Shown piece after piece: positions 26,534 through 35,348 of a stretch of DNA of 64,000 nucleotides; positions within the stretch are counted from its first letter, which is position 1; each line of letters starts with the position of its first letter. The position numbers and the translations under genes are program-made. The notes under the pieces were generated by a model, which saw nothing but the letters and a program-made list of their open reading frames with translations, was not told the origin of the DNA and did not search any database. The stretch comes from Agromyces cavernae (GTDB taxonomy: Bacteria > Actinomycetota > Actinomycetes > Actinomycetales > Microbacteriaceae), in NCBI RefSeq assembly GCF_021044935.1, contig NZ_JAJNMP010000001.1, positions 248,001 through 312,000 of the forward strand, read 5' to 3'.

Positions 26534-27439
26534 CTAGAGACCGTCGGGCCGCTGGAGGCGTCCGAGTTCCACGCCGTCGCGGTCGAGGAGCACGAGCTCC
26601 TGCCCGTCGAGTCCGGCGAGGCGCGCGCCTGTCACCCAACTCGACACGGGGGCGCCCTCGCACCACATGTCCGACGACCCGCCAGTGGTCGTGAGCAGTC
26701 CACCGTCGTCCTCGAATGCCCACCTGCCGCGTTGGCCGTTGCAGCCGTCGGACCCGTTCCAGTCGCCGAACGCCAGGAACACCACGTGCGGATCCGTCAT
26801 GACGGAGAGCCCGACCGGATCCCATCGACCGATCAGGTCGTCGGTCGAGGCCGGTGCGAGCGATTCCGGCAATGGCGGTGCGTCGGCGAAGAGCGCACGC
26901 GCCAGGTCGTCGGTCACCGGCGCCTCGGCGAAGGACGCTTCCACGCCGTTGATCGGCTCGGGCGCCCCGTCGATCGCGAGCGAGGCGACGGGCTCGCCTC
27001 CGGCGTCGAGCAGCTGCCATCCGTCGGCGGTCGCCCGGTACGAGGCCGCCGCATCGAGCCACCCGACGTCGGCGAACGCCACCCCGCAATCCCTGCTCGC
27101 GGACCAGATCTGCGCGAGGAAGGCCCGCTCGCCGGCGATCCACGAGCCGCCGAGCGTTCCGCACTCGCGCCAGAGCGCGAGTTCGCCGCCGCCGAGGCGA
27201 AGCCAGGTTTCGTCGCTTTCGCCTGCGGCACCCGATACTCGCCACAGGCCGACGAGCCCGATCGGGTCGGCTGCCGCGGCAGTCGGCGTCGGAGTCGAGG
27301 GTGCCGTCGAAGGACCTGGTGGCGCCGACGAGGTTGCGCAGCCGGGCGTGATGGATGCCGCGACGAGCGCAAGCGCGAGCCATGCGAGTCGGCCGATCCT
27401 CGCCGGCCTGTCCGCGGTCCGCTCGCCGGCGTTCGCCAC
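26534..27439 (-). CDS. Secreted lipoprotein, META-like domains (paralogue 2)
   Basis: This 301-residue protein is a close paralogue of its neighbour: GLWRVSGAAGESDETWLRLG, SDGCNGQRGRWAFEDDGGL and ELVLLDRDGVELGRLQRPDG align almost word for word. The signal peptide ends ASITPGC (lipobox-like, Cys about residue 30). The start is GTG at 27439 with GGAGGGG seven bases upstream. A tandem duplication best explains the pair. Function unknown. Confidence 0.75.
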   Translation of the reverse strand: MANAGERTADRPARIGRLAWLALALVAASITPGCATSSAPPGPSTAPSTPTPTAAAADPIGLVGLWRVSGAAGESDETWLRLGGGELALWRECGTLGGSWIAGERAFLAQIWSASRDCGVAFADVGWLDAAASYRATADGWQLLDAGGEPVASLAIDGAPEPINGVEASFAEAPVTDDLARALFADAPPLPESLAPASTDDLIGRWDPVGLSVMTDPHVVFLAFGDWNGSDGCNGQRGRWAFEDDGGLLTTTGGSSDMWCEGAPVSSWVTGARLAGLDGQELVLLDRDGVELGRLQRPDGL

Positions 27440-27598
27440 TTTCGATCCCCTCCGCGCGTTCACACATAGGATGTGTTCGGCTGCAGACCGTTCTTGCATC
27501 ACTCGGCGGAATTCGGCGCGTCGATGAGCCCTGCGCGTGGCCGCGTCTCGGGCGTATCCTGAGCAGATCTCCACCATCGGTCGACTGAGGGAGGGGTC

Positions 27599-27757
27599 AT
27601 GGCTGCGAAGGCGCTGCGATGCCGTCTCGGCATGCACAAGTGGGTGCTGCGGAGCAGCACTGAGAACGGCGCATTCCACGAGTGCGCGCGGTGCGGGAAA
27701 ATGGGGACTTCCGACTGGGGTCCGCCCGTCGGCGGCACGCTCGAGGATCACTCCTAG
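27599..27757 (+). CDS. Small Cys-pair (zinc-ribbon-like) protein
   Basis: This 52-residue reading frame has a strong GAGGGAGGGG site just upstream of its ATG. It encodes LRCRLGMHKWVLRSSTENG followed by HECARCGKMG. The CARC pair and the earlier RC suggest a small metal-binding knuckle. I recall similar short actinobacterial proteins but no function. It is flanked by the divergent lipoprotein operon and a repeat block. Confidence 0.65.
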   Translation: MAAKALRCRLGMHKWVLRSSTENGAFHECARCGKMGTSDWGPPVGGTLEDHS

Positions 27758-27778
27758 ACGCATCGCCGTGCCGGCGTT

Positions 27779-27901
27779 CTCGAGAGTGCATCTCACGCCT
27801 CGTGACGGGCGGGGACTGCACTGTCGGCCCGGGTGCGCCGCGCGGGGAGTTTCGAGAGTGCACCTCACGCCCCTTGGTGGGCGGCGTGTGCACTCTCGGC
27901 G
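27779..27901. repeat. Two-copy palindromic repeat before purB 3' end
   Basis: TCGAGAGTGCAYCTCACGCC occurs at about 27779 and 27852. The second copy ends in a complementary GTGTGCACTCTCG (to 27899), making a 20-base-arm hairpin. It lies between the small Cys protein and convergent purB and may serve as a terminator for both. Confidence 0.6.
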
Positions 27902-27907
27902 AAGGGA

Positions 27908-29287
27908 CTAGAGCCGGTCGACGAGTTGCGACGCGATCCCGGTGTACGTCCCCGGCGTGAGCGCGAGCAGGCGTTGCTTGGCCTCGTCGCCGATCTCGAG
28001 GCCGTTCACGAACTCGGCCAGCTCGACCGCGCCGACGCGCTTGCCGCGAGTGAGCTCCTTGAGCATCGCGTACGGGTCGGCGATCGTCGAGCGACCGGCG
28101 ACGACCTCGGCGCGGATGACCGTCTGGATGGCCTCGCCGAGCACCTCCCAGTTCGCGTCGAGGTCGGCCGCCAGCACGGCGAGGTCGAGGTCGATCTCGC
28201 CGAGGCCGCGCTGGATGTTGTCGAGCGCGAGTAGCGAGTGCCCGAAGCCGACGCCGATGTTGCGCTGCGCCGAAGAGTCGGTGAGGTCTCGCTGCAGGCG
28301 CGACGTGACCAGCGTCGCGGCGAGCGAGTCGAGTACCGCGGACGACAGCTCGAGGTTCGCCTCGGCGTTCTCGAAGCGGATGGGGTTGACCTTGTGCGGC
28401 ATCGTCGACGAGCCCGTCGCACCCGGCGCCGGGATCTGGCGGAACACGCCCAGCGAGATGTAGGTCCAGATGTCGGTCGCGAGGTTGTGCAGCACCCGGT
28501 TCGCGTGCGAGATGCGCCCATAGAGCTCGGCCTGCCAGTCGTGCGACTCGATCTGCGTGGTCAGCGGGTTCCAGGTGAGACCGAGCGACTCGACGAACTC
28601 GCGAGAGACATCGGGCCACGCGACATCCGGTGCGGCGACGACGTGTGCCGAGAACGTGCCCGTGGCGCCCGAGAACTTGCCGAGGTACTCGCTCGCCTCG
28701 ACCTGCGAGGCGATGCGAGACAGGCGGTAGACGAAGACCGCGAGCTCCTTGCCCATGGTCGACGGGGTCGCCGGCTGCCCGTGCGTGCGCGAGAGCATTG
28801 CGGCGTCGCGATGCTCGACGGCGAGGGCGGCGAGCCCGTCGATGACGAGGCGGAATTTCGGCAGCCACACGTCGCGCACGGCGTCGCGCACGGTGATGGC
28901 GTAGGAGAGGTTGTTGATGTCTTCGCTCGTGCACGCGAAGTGGGTGAGCTCGGCGATGTGCGCGAGTCCGAGGTCGTCGAGGCGCCGGCGCACGTAGTAC
29001 TCGACGGCCTTCACGTCGTGGCGGGTGGTGGCCTCGAGCGTGGCGAGCTCGTCGATGTCGGCCTGGCCGAAGTCGGTGACGACCTGCCGCAGCGCAGCCT
29101 TCTGCGACGCGTCGAGCGGCGAAGTGCCGAAGAAACCGCGGTCGGTCTGGGCGATGAGCCACTCGACCTCGACGTGCACGCGCGCCCGGTTGAGACCCGC
29201 CTCGGAGAGGTGCTCGCCGAGCCCGCCGACCGCCGAACGGTACCGGCCGTCAAGGGGGCTGAGCGGCTGGGGAGGCAGCGAAGTCAT
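27908..29287 (-). CDS. purB: Adenylosuccinate lyase
   Basis: This 459-residue homotetrameric enzyme makes AMP from adenylosuccinate and AICAR from SAICAR in purine synthesis. The signature loop SSTMPHKVNPIRFENAEAN, the His region SRTHGQPATPSTMGKE and TSEDINNLSYA are intact. Length fits the long, E. coli-like branch. Its ATG overlaps the stop of the phosphatase gene upstream (29284-29287). Confidence 0.96.
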   Translation of the reverse strand: MTSLPPQPLSPLDGRYRSAVGGLGEHLSEAGLNRARVHVEVEWLIAQTDRGFFGTSPLDASQKAALRQVVTDFGQADIDELATLEATTRHDVKAVEYYVRRRLDDLGLAHIAELTHFACTSEDINNLSYAITVRDAVRDVWLPKFRLVIDGLAALAVEHRDAAMLSRTHGQPATPSTMGKELAVFVYRLSRIASQVEASEYLGKFSGATGTFSAHVVAAPDVAWPDVSREFVESLGLTWNPLTTQIESHDWQAELYGRISHANRVLHNLATDIWTYISLGVFRQIPAPGATGSSTMPHKVNPIRFENAEANLELSSAVLDSLAATLVTSRLQRDLTDSSAQRNIGVGFGHSLLALDNIQRGLGEIDLDLAVLAADLDANWEVLGEAIQTVIRAEVVAGRSTIADPYAMLKELTRGKRVGAVELAEFVNGLEIGDEAKQRLLALTPGTYTGIASQLVDRL

Positions 29288-29820
29288 CGGATTCCTTGTC
29301 TGAGTGCGGGGGCGAGCTGGCGGAAGAGCGCCTGAGTCGACCGTTCAATCATGCCAAGAACTCGATCGAACATCGCCGCGTCCGAGTAATAGGGGTCGGG
29401 CACGTCCTGCTGCCCGCTCGGATCGCCAGCGAACTCGAGCAGCAACCGCACCTTTTGCTGCTCGGTCGTCGAGCCCGCCCAGTTGCGCAGGATGCGGGCC
29501 TGGCCGCGGTCGAAGGCGACGACGAGGTCGAGATTCGGAAAGTCGGACGCGTCGAACTGCCGGGCACGGTGGTGGGTGCCGTCGTATCCGGCGCGCGCGA
29601 GCGCGTCGATCGTGCGCTGGTCGGCGGGCTCGCCGACGTGCCAGTCGCCGGTCGCGGCCGACTCGATGGCGATGCGCGCTCCGAGCCCGGCGTCGTCGGC
29701 GAGCGTGCGCAACACCACCTCGGCCATCGGTGAGCGGCAGATATTGCCTGTGCACACGAATGAGACACTGAATTGTTGCGCGGCGTGACCCCTGGGCACC
29801 CCTCGCGTCATGGGTTCCAT
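29284..29820 (-). CDS. Low-molecular-weight protein tyrosine phosphatase
   Basis: This 178-residue cytoplasmic phosphatase carries the P-loop CTGNICRS (nucleophile Cys and Arg of C-X5-R, about residues 24-30) and the general acid in DVPDPYYSD near residue 145. It may counter BY-kinases or act on small phosphoesters. The start is uncertain: ATG 29820, ATG 29811 and a GTG at about 29793 are all in frame without a good ribosome-binding site. It is coupled to purB by a 4-base overlap. Confidence 0.88.
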   Translation of the reverse strand: MEPMTRGVPRGHAAQQFSVSFVCTGNICRSPMAEVVLRTLADDAGLGARIAIESAATGDWHVGEPADQRTIDALARAGYDGTHHRARQFDASDFPNLDLVVAFDRGQARILRNWAGSTTEQQKVRLLLEFAGDPSGQQDVPDPYYSDAAMFDRVLGMIERSTQALFRQLAPALRQGIR

Positions 29821-29891
29821 TGTGGACGAGATCGGCGGTTCGCACAGCCCCCTTTCGGGCGCGGTGAACCCGTGTTGAGGGAGGTCGCATT

Positions 29892-30785
29892 GTGATGTCG
29901 GATGCTCCGCCGCCCGACTTCCACGTCGACGCAGAGCTCGCGGCGCGGCTCGTGTCATCGCAACATCCCGACCTCGCGGGCCCGCTGACGCCCGTCGCCA
30001 ACGGATGGGACAACGCGATCTTCCGCCTCGGCGACGAACTCGCGGTGCGACTCCCCCGTCGCGAGCTCGCAGTGCGCCTCGTCGAGCACGAGCAGCGGTG
30101 GCTGCCGCGTCTCGCGCCACGACTGCCGGTGGCGGTGCCGGCGCCGGTGCGCATCGGCCGGCCAGCGCCTCAGCTCGGGTACGACGTGCCGTGGAGCATC
30201 GTGCCGTGGCTGCCGGGACGCGTCGCGACCGAGTTCGCGACGCCGCAGCGTGATGTCGCGGCTCACGCGCTCGCGGAGTTCGTGGCGGCGCTCGCCCGCC
30301 CTGCGCCACCCGATGCGCCGCGGAACGCGTATCGCGGAGTGCCGCTGGCACAGCGTGATGACACGATGCGCGCGCGCTTCGCGGGTGGACGACTGACGGA
30401 TGCCTCGCGGCTGGTGCCCCTCTGGGAGCGGGCGCTCGCCGCGCCGGAGTGGTCGGGGCCGAGGCTCTGGGTGCACGGCGACCTGCACCCGGCGAACCTG
30501 CTGCTCGGGACATCCGGTCACCTTGCCGCGGTCATCGACTTCGGCGACCTCACTGCCGGCGACCCGGCGACGGATCTCGCGACGGCGTGGCTGACGTTCG
30601 GCCCGGAGGGCCGACGGGTGTTCAGGGAAGAGGTGGAGGCACGCACGAGTGTCGACGACGCGACGTGGGGGCGGGCGCGAGGCTGGGCGCTCGTCATCGC
30701 GAGCGCCGTGGTCGAGGCGACCGGAACGACGAGCCCGCTCGGGCAGGTCGCGGCGTACGTGCTCGAGCAGCTCATCGCCGACTGA
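29892..30785 (+). CDS. Aminoglycoside-phosphotransferase-family kinase
   Basis: This 297-residue APH/ChoK-fold protein has NGWDNAIFRLGDELAVRLPR at the nucleotide-binding end, the catalytic loop WVHGDLHPANLLLG and the metal motif VIDFGDL. Natural substrates of this branch are unknown and resistance should not be assumed. It starts GTGATG at 29892, with GGGAGGT at 29879-29885. It is divergent from the phosphatase. Confidence 0.85.
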   Translation: MMSDAPPPDFHVDAELAARLVSSQHPDLAGPLTPVANGWDNAIFRLGDELAVRLPRRELAVRLVEHEQRWLPRLAPRLPVAVPAPVRIGRPAPQLGYDVPWSIVPWLPGRVATEFATPQRDVAAHALAEFVAALARPAPPDAPRNAYRGVPLAQRDDTMRARFAGGRLTDASRLVPLWERALAAPEWSGPRLWVHGDLHPANLLLGTSGHLAAVIDFGDLTAGDPATDLATAWLTFGPEGRRVFREEVEARTSVDDATWGRARGWALVIASAVVEATGTTSPLGQVAAYVLEQLIAD

Positions 30786-30891
30786 CCACGGCTCCGCCGA
30801 CTCACCCTCGACAGGCGGTTCCGGCTGCGAGCTCTCCACGACGATGGGCGCGCGCGGTCCGGCGCGCCGGTGTCGCAGCAGACTCGGCGGC

Positions 30892-31227
30892 ATGGATGAA
30901 GCAGACCGGTTCGTCGCGCTGGTCACTGGCCGCGCCGTGACGGCCGATCAGGTCGATGCAGCGGTGCGGCTGCGCGGGCGGCTGCGCGCACTTCGCGACG
31001 AGGTGGAGCAGACGGTGCCGGGGCTCGCGCCGCGCGCCGCCGGTGGGTGGCGGTCGACGGCGGCCGACCGGTACGCGGAACGGCTCGACGAGTTGCAGGC
31101 GCTGTTCGTCGAGGTGCAGGCCGCCTTCGGCGCGGCCGAGGTGCAGCTCGACGAGCGGATCCGGCGCTTGCGAGACCAGCTCGACGCGCAACTCGCGGCG
31201 CTCACCGAGGAGGCCCGGCGTGGGTGA
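30892..31227 (+). CDS. WXG100-like helical hairpin protein
   Basis: This 111-residue, almost all-helical protein has a central turn GGWRSTAADRYAERLDEL that resembles the WXG100 pattern (Trp-x-Gly/Ser turn followed by Ala and Tyr). Longer heptad-like helices lie on both sides. It overlaps the following alpha/beta hydrolase gene by eight bases. A type VII-style partner or chaperone of the hydrolase is one reading. No ESX apparatus is in the window. Confidence 0.6.
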   Translation: MDEADRFVALVTGRAVTADQVDAAVRLRGRLRALRDEVEQTVPGLAPRAAGGWRSTAADRYAERLDELQALFVEVQAAFGAAEVQLDERIRRLRDQLDAQLAALTEEARRG

Positions 31228-32683
31228 CGGGCTGACGATCTCGGGCGGCGGCGAGACCACGGTCGCGACCGACGAGCTGTTCGTCGATGCCGCTCGCCTG
31301 GGCGCCGCGGCCGGGGTGATCGACAGGTGGATGTCGAGCGCGGCGGCGCTGCACGCCGAACTCGACGACGCCGGCCTCGACGGCGGCACCGGCTGGGCGG
31401 AACCGGCGCCGGCCGATGCGATGCGACGGGTCGAGCGGGAGCTGGGCCGCTGCGGCGACACGGCCGAGGAGTTGCGCTCCGCCCTCATCGCGAGCGCAGA
31501 ACGCTACGGGTGGGCCGAGCGCACGATCGACGGGTTCTGGAAGGCCGGGGGCGGGCTCATCGCGGGGCTGCTCGGCTGGGTTGCGGCGCCGGTCGGCATC
31601 GGTCTCGGCGTCGGTCTCGCGGCGAACTCGGCATGGCGCGGTCTGATCGGTCCGACACCGCTCGACCAGTGGATCACGTCCAATAGGGGGCTGCTCTCCG
31701 ATCCCACGTTCGTTCGCGTTGTGCGGGCAGCCGCCGACTCGGTCGACGAGTTCCTCGCAGGCGTTCGGGGGGCACCCGGTTCCCATGCGATCGGTCAGTT
31801 CGTGGGCGCGCCCGAAAGTGCGTCGGTGCTCCTCGCGCTGACCGCGCTGCTCGGTTCGAAGTCGCTCGTGGACGGTCCGGTGTCGGTGACGAGGGCGAAT
31901 CCAGGACAGGGCGCACCGCCGGGACATCCCGCGGCCGCGCCCGTTCGCTTCGTGGCCGCGCCGACCGGGGTTTCCGATCTCGCCGACCGCGTGCCATCAG
32001 GCGAAGGCCCGCAGATCCGCATCGAACGCTACGGGCAGCCCGACGACCCGCGCTGGGTGGTCTACGTCAGCGGCACCGTCGAGTCATCGCTCGTGGCGGG
32101 CGAAGAACCATTCGACCACTCGTCGAACGTCTTCGGCATCGCCGACGACTCGGTCATCGACGCCCTGCGCATGGCCGGTGCGGAGTCGGGCGCCGGCGAG
32201 CGGGCGGTGCGGCAGGCGATGGAGGAGGCAGGGGTCGCGCCCGGCGACCCCGTCATGCCCGTCGGCCACTCGGGCGGCGGCATCATCGCCGCGAAGGTCG
32301 CGGCCGATCCCGAGCTCAATGTCGTGGGTGCCGTGAACCTCGGCGGCCCCACTGCGTCGGCACCGACGAGCGAGGGCGTGCCCGTGCTCTCGATCGAGCA
32401 CGATGAAGACATCGTTCCGGCGGTCGGTGGGTTCGGACAACCGTCGCCCGAACGCCTCACGGTCTCCCGCAGCGTGCTCGAGGAAGGGCGCGAGTACGAC
32501 TCCGCCCTGCCCGCCCACGAGTTGGCGCGCTATCGCGAGACGGCGGCGCTGGTCGACGAGTCCGAGGAGGCGCGCCTCGTCGCATTCGTCGAACTCATCG
32601 GGTTCACGGGCGGCGGCCCGGGCGAGGTGAGCGAGTGGACCGCGAGGCGCGACGGCTTCAGCTCTTCGACGGGCGCACGATGA
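31220..32683 (+). CDS. Alpha/beta hydrolase with N-terminal helical domain
   Basis: This 487-residue protein has an N-terminal helical part (about residues 1-110), a Gly-rich hydrophobic segment GGGLIAGLLGWVAAPVGIGLG (about 112-135) and a C-terminal alpha/beta hydrolase domain. The nucleophile elbow is VGHSGGGI (Ser about 351); the late catalytic acid is probably within SIEHDEDIVPAVGG. There is no classical signal peptide. GTG 31220 has GAGGAGG at 31207-31213. The layout resembles actinobacterial surface or secreted lipase/esterase-like effectors. Substrate unknown. Confidence 0.78.
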   Translation: MGDGLTISGGGETTVATDELFVDAARLGAAAGVIDRWMSSAAALHAELDDAGLDGGTGWAEPAPADAMRRVERELGRCGDTAEELRSALIASAERYGWAERTIDGFWKAGGGLIAGLLGWVAAPVGIGLGVGLAANSAWRGLIGPTPLDQWITSNRGLLSDPTFVRVVRAAADSVDEFLAGVRGAPGSHAIGQFVGAPESASVLLALTALLGSKSLVDGPVSVTRANPGQGAPPGHPAAAPVRFVAAPTGVSDLADRVPSGEGPQIRIERYGQPDDPRWVVYVSGTVESSLVAGEEPFDHSSNVFGIADDSVIDALRMAGAESGAGERAVRQAMEEAGVAPGDPVMPVGHSGGGIIAAKVAADPELNVVGAVNLGGPTASAPTSEGVPVLSIEHDEDIVPAVGGFGQPSPERLTVSRSVLEEGREYDSALPAHELARYRETAALVDESEEARLVAFVELIGFTGGGPGEVSEWTARRDGFSSSTGAR

Positions 32684-33041
32684 GTCCGATGAGCCAGCTG
32701 ATCAGGCCGAGCACGAGGGCACCGAGCACGCCCCACCAGAAGCTCTCGACCACGAGGCCGAAGCCCAGCAGGTCGCTGATCCAGTCGACGAGCAGCAGCA
32801 GCAGGCCGTTCACGATGAACGAGATGAGCCCCAGCGTCAGCACGTAGATGGGGAACGCGACGATCCTGATGAACGTGCCGACGATCGCGTTCACGAGGCC
32901 GAAGATGAGGGCGACGAGCAGGTAGGTGAGCACCGTGGCGAGCTGCGTGTTCTCGTAGGGCACCACACGCACGCCCGACACGATGAACGTCGTGAGCCAG
33001 AGGGCGAATGCGACGACGATGACCTTGACGATGAACCGCAT
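32658..33041 (-). CDS. Four-helix membrane protein, phage-holin-like family (DUF360 type)
   Basis: This 127-residue protein has four hydrophobic helices joined by short loops ([21 protein letters not shown], then [20 protein letters not shown]). It fits the widespread bacterial family named for similarity to a phage holin, though most members are not phage genes and their role is unclear. I chose ATG 33041. The 3' end overlaps the convergent hydrolase gene by 26 bases. Confidence 0.82.
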   Translation of the reverse strand: MRFIVKVIVVAFALWLTTFIVSGVRVVPYENTQLATVLTYLLVALIFGLVNAIVGTFIRIVAFPIYVLTLGLISFIVNGLLLLLVDWISDLLGFGLVVESFWWGVLGALVLGLISWLIGLIVRPSKS

Positions 33042-33085
33042 GGGTTCAACTCTGGCAGAGAGGCGCGGCGGGGCGAAGGGGTACG

Positions 33086-34198
33086 GTGGAAATCGTGACC
33101 GCACCGGAGCAGCCAGGCGCGAGTGTTCGACTCCGCCCCGAGATCGCAGCCCTTCCCGCCTACCGCCAGGGGCGCCCTGCGCCAGCCGACGGCTTCAAGC
33201 TCTCGAGCAACGAGAATCCGCACGAGCCGTTGCCGGGCGTCGAGGCCGCCGTCGCCGCGAGCGCCCACGAGATCCACCGCTACCCAGACGCCACGGCACT
33301 CGCCGTGCGTGAGCGCATCGCCGGTCGCTTCGGCGTCACCGCCGACGAGGTGATCGTCGGCGCCGGCTCGGTGTCGCTCATCGCCCAGTTCATCAGCGCC
33401 GCGGCAGCGGCGGGCGACGAGGTCGTCTACTCGTGGCGCTCGTTCGAGGCCTACCCGGGACTCGTCACCGTCGCAGGTGCAACGAGCGTGCGCGTGCCCA
33501 ACCGGGCCGACCACAGCCACGACCTCGAGGCCATGGCGGCGGCGATCACCGACCGCACGCGAGTCGTCATCGTCTGCTCGCCGAACAACCCCACCGGCAC
33601 GGTCGTCACGGCCGACGAGTTCGAGCGATTCATGGCCGCCGTGCCCGGCGATCTGCTCGTGCTGCTCGACGAGGCGTACATCGAGTTCGTCCGCGATGAG
33701 GCATCCGTCGACGGCCGCACCCTCATCGGCCGCTACCCGAACCTCATCGTGCTGCGCACCTTCTCGAAGGCCTACGGGCTCGCGGGCCTGCGCGTCGGCT
33801 ATGCGATCGGACCCGTCGCGATCCTCGACGCGGCGCGCTCGACGGCGATCCCCCTCAGCGTGACGGCGGCGTCGTCGGCCGGCGCGATCGCCTCGCTCGA
33901 CGCCGAGGCGGAGCTGCTGGCACGCGTCGACGTCATCGTCGAGCGCCGCGACCGCGTGCGTGCCGCGCTCATCGCGCAGGGCTGGCCCATTCCGCAGGCC
34001 CAGGGCAACTTCGTCTGGCTGCCCACGGGCGACGCCACGTCAGCCGTCGCCGAGCGTCTGTTCGATGCAGGGCTCGTGACTCGGGCGTTCCCGCCCGAGG
34101 GCATCCGGGTGTCGGTGGGCGAAGAAGAATCTGTCGAGATCCTCCTCCGGATTCTGGGTGAGCTTGTACCGGCCTCACAAGAAGGGGCCGCCGTCTAG
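33086..34198 (+). CDS. hisC: Histidinol-phosphate (or aromatic) aminotransferase
   Basis: This 370-residue PLP-dependent class I/II aminotransferase contains [12 protein letters not shown] near the N-terminus, CSPNNPTGT, the DEAYIEF motif and the PLP lysine in [15 protein letters not shown] (about residue 228). By family it makes histidinol phosphate from imidazole-acetol phosphate. In actinobacteria the close relative Pat handles aromatic amino acids, and the isolated position beside a 2-oxoacid dehydrogenase leaves that open. The start is GTG 33086, with GTG 33095 as an alternative. Confidence 0.85.
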   Translation: MEIVTAPEQPGASVRLRPEIAALPAYRQGRPAPADGFKLSSNENPHEPLPGVEAAVAASAHEIHRYPDATALAVRERIAGRFGVTADEVIVGAGSVSLIAQFISAAAAAGDEVVYSWRSFEAYPGLVTVAGATSVRVPNRADHSHDLEAMAAAITDRTRVVIVCSPNNPTGTVVTADEFERFMAAVPGDLLVLLDEAYIEFVRDEASVDGRTLIGRYPNLIVLRTFSKAYGLAGLRVGYAIGPVAILDAARSTAIPLSVTAASSAGAIASLDAEAELLARVDVIVERRDRVRAALIAQGWPIPQAQGNFVWLPTGDATSAVAERLFDAGLVTRAFPPEGIRVSVGEEESVEILLRILGELVPASQEGAAV

Positions 34199-34214
34199 CG
34201 GGTAGCGTGGAACG

Positions 34215-35348
34215 GTGCCAGCCCGCGAGAGAGACTTCACCGCGCCGACGGTCCAGCTGCTGACCCCCGAGGGCGAGCTGCGCGCGACGCCCGAGGCCGA
34301 GGCGTATCTCCCCCTCGTCGAAGCGCTCGACGACGCAACTCTGCAGCGGTTCTACCGCGACATGACGGTGTCACGGCGACTCGACGTCGCCGGGGCCAAC
34401 CTGCAGCGGCAGGGGCAGCTGGCCCTCTGGGTGCCGAGCCTCGGGCAAGAGGCGGCCCAGGTCGGGTCGGCGCATGCCGCCCGCCCTCAAGACCACATCT
34501 TCCCGTCGTACCGCGAGCACATCGTCGGCATGATCCGCGGCCTCGATCCCGTACGCATCCTCTCGCTGCTGCGTGGCGTGACCCTCGGCGGGTGGAACCC
34601 CGAGGAGAACGGCAACTTCCACCTCTACACCCTGGTGCTCGCGTCGCAGACCCTGCACTCCACCGGATACGCCATGGGCCTCCAGTTCGACGGCGCGACG
34701 GCGACCGGCGACCCCGACGTCGACCAGGCCGTGCTCGTCTATTACGGCGACGGCTCGACCTCGCAGGGCGACGCCAACGAGGCGCTCGTCTTCGCGTCCA
34801 GCTACCAGACGCCGCAGGTCTTCTTCATCCAGAACAACCAGTGGGCGATCTCGGTGCCGGTCTCGCGCCAGTCGCGAAGCCCGCTCTCGCTGCGCGGCGG
34901 CGGCTTCGGCATGCCCGGCATCCGCATCGACGGCAACGACGTGCTCGTGAGCTACGCCGTCACCCGCCGGGCGCTCGAAGAGGCGCGGGCCGGCGACGGG
35001 CCGAGCCTCATCGAGGCGCTGACCTACCGCATGGGCGCGCACACCACCGCTGACGACCCGACGAAGTACCGCACCGACGCCGAGGTCGAGTACTGGCAGC
35101 AGCGCGACCCGATCTCGCGGTATCGCACCTGGCTCGGGGGCAAGGGCGCATCGGCCGCGTTCTTCGACGAGGTCGATGAAGAGGCATCCGACATCGCGGC
35201 CGATGTGCGCCGTCGGGCGCTCGAGATCGCCGTGCCGACGCGCGAGAAGATGTTCGCCCACGTCTACAGCGAGCCGCACCCGCTCATGGCCGAACAGGCG
35301 GCGTGGCTCGACGCGTTCGAGAACTCGTTCGACGGAGACGCGGAATGA
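34215..35348 (+). CDS. 2-oxoacid dehydrogenase E1 component, alpha subunit
   Basis: This 377-residue thiamine-diphosphate subunit forms with E1beta the decarboxylase of a branched-chain or pyruvate dehydrogenase complex. The ThDP motif is present: GDGSTSQGDANEALVFAS through NNQWAISVP. The phosphorylation-loop-like segment is YRMGAHTTADDP. Its sequence is nearer to branched-chain/acetoin-type E1alpha than to homodimeric actinobacterial AceE, which is inference. It starts 16 bases after hisC and overlaps E1beta by four bases. Confidence 0.92.
   Translation: MPARERDFTAPTVQLLTPEGELRATPEAEAYLPLVEALDDATLQRFYRDMTVSRRLDVAGANLQRQGQLALWVPSLGQEAAQVGSAHAARPQDHIFPSYREHIVGMIRGLDPVRILSLLRGVTLGGWNPEENGNFHLYTLVLASQTLHSTGYAMGLQFDGATATGDPDVDQAVLVYYGDGSTSQGDANEALVFASSYQTPQVFFIQNNQWAISVPVSRQSRSPLSLRGGGFGMPGIRIDGNDVLVSYAVTRRALEEARAGDGPSLIEALTYRMGAHTTADDPTKYRTDAEVEYWQQRDPISRYRTWLGGKGASAAFFDEVDEEASDIAADVRRRALEIAVPTREKMFAHVYSEPHPLMAEQAAWLDAFENSFDGDAE

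Noticed and set aside
29892-30785. Aminoglycoside resistance gene
   Set aside because: Only the general APH fold motifs are present; chromosomal relatives mostly act on other small molecules.
32658-33041. Prophage or lysis gene
   Set aside because: The holin-like name reflects a widespread bacterial membrane family; no phage genes surround it.
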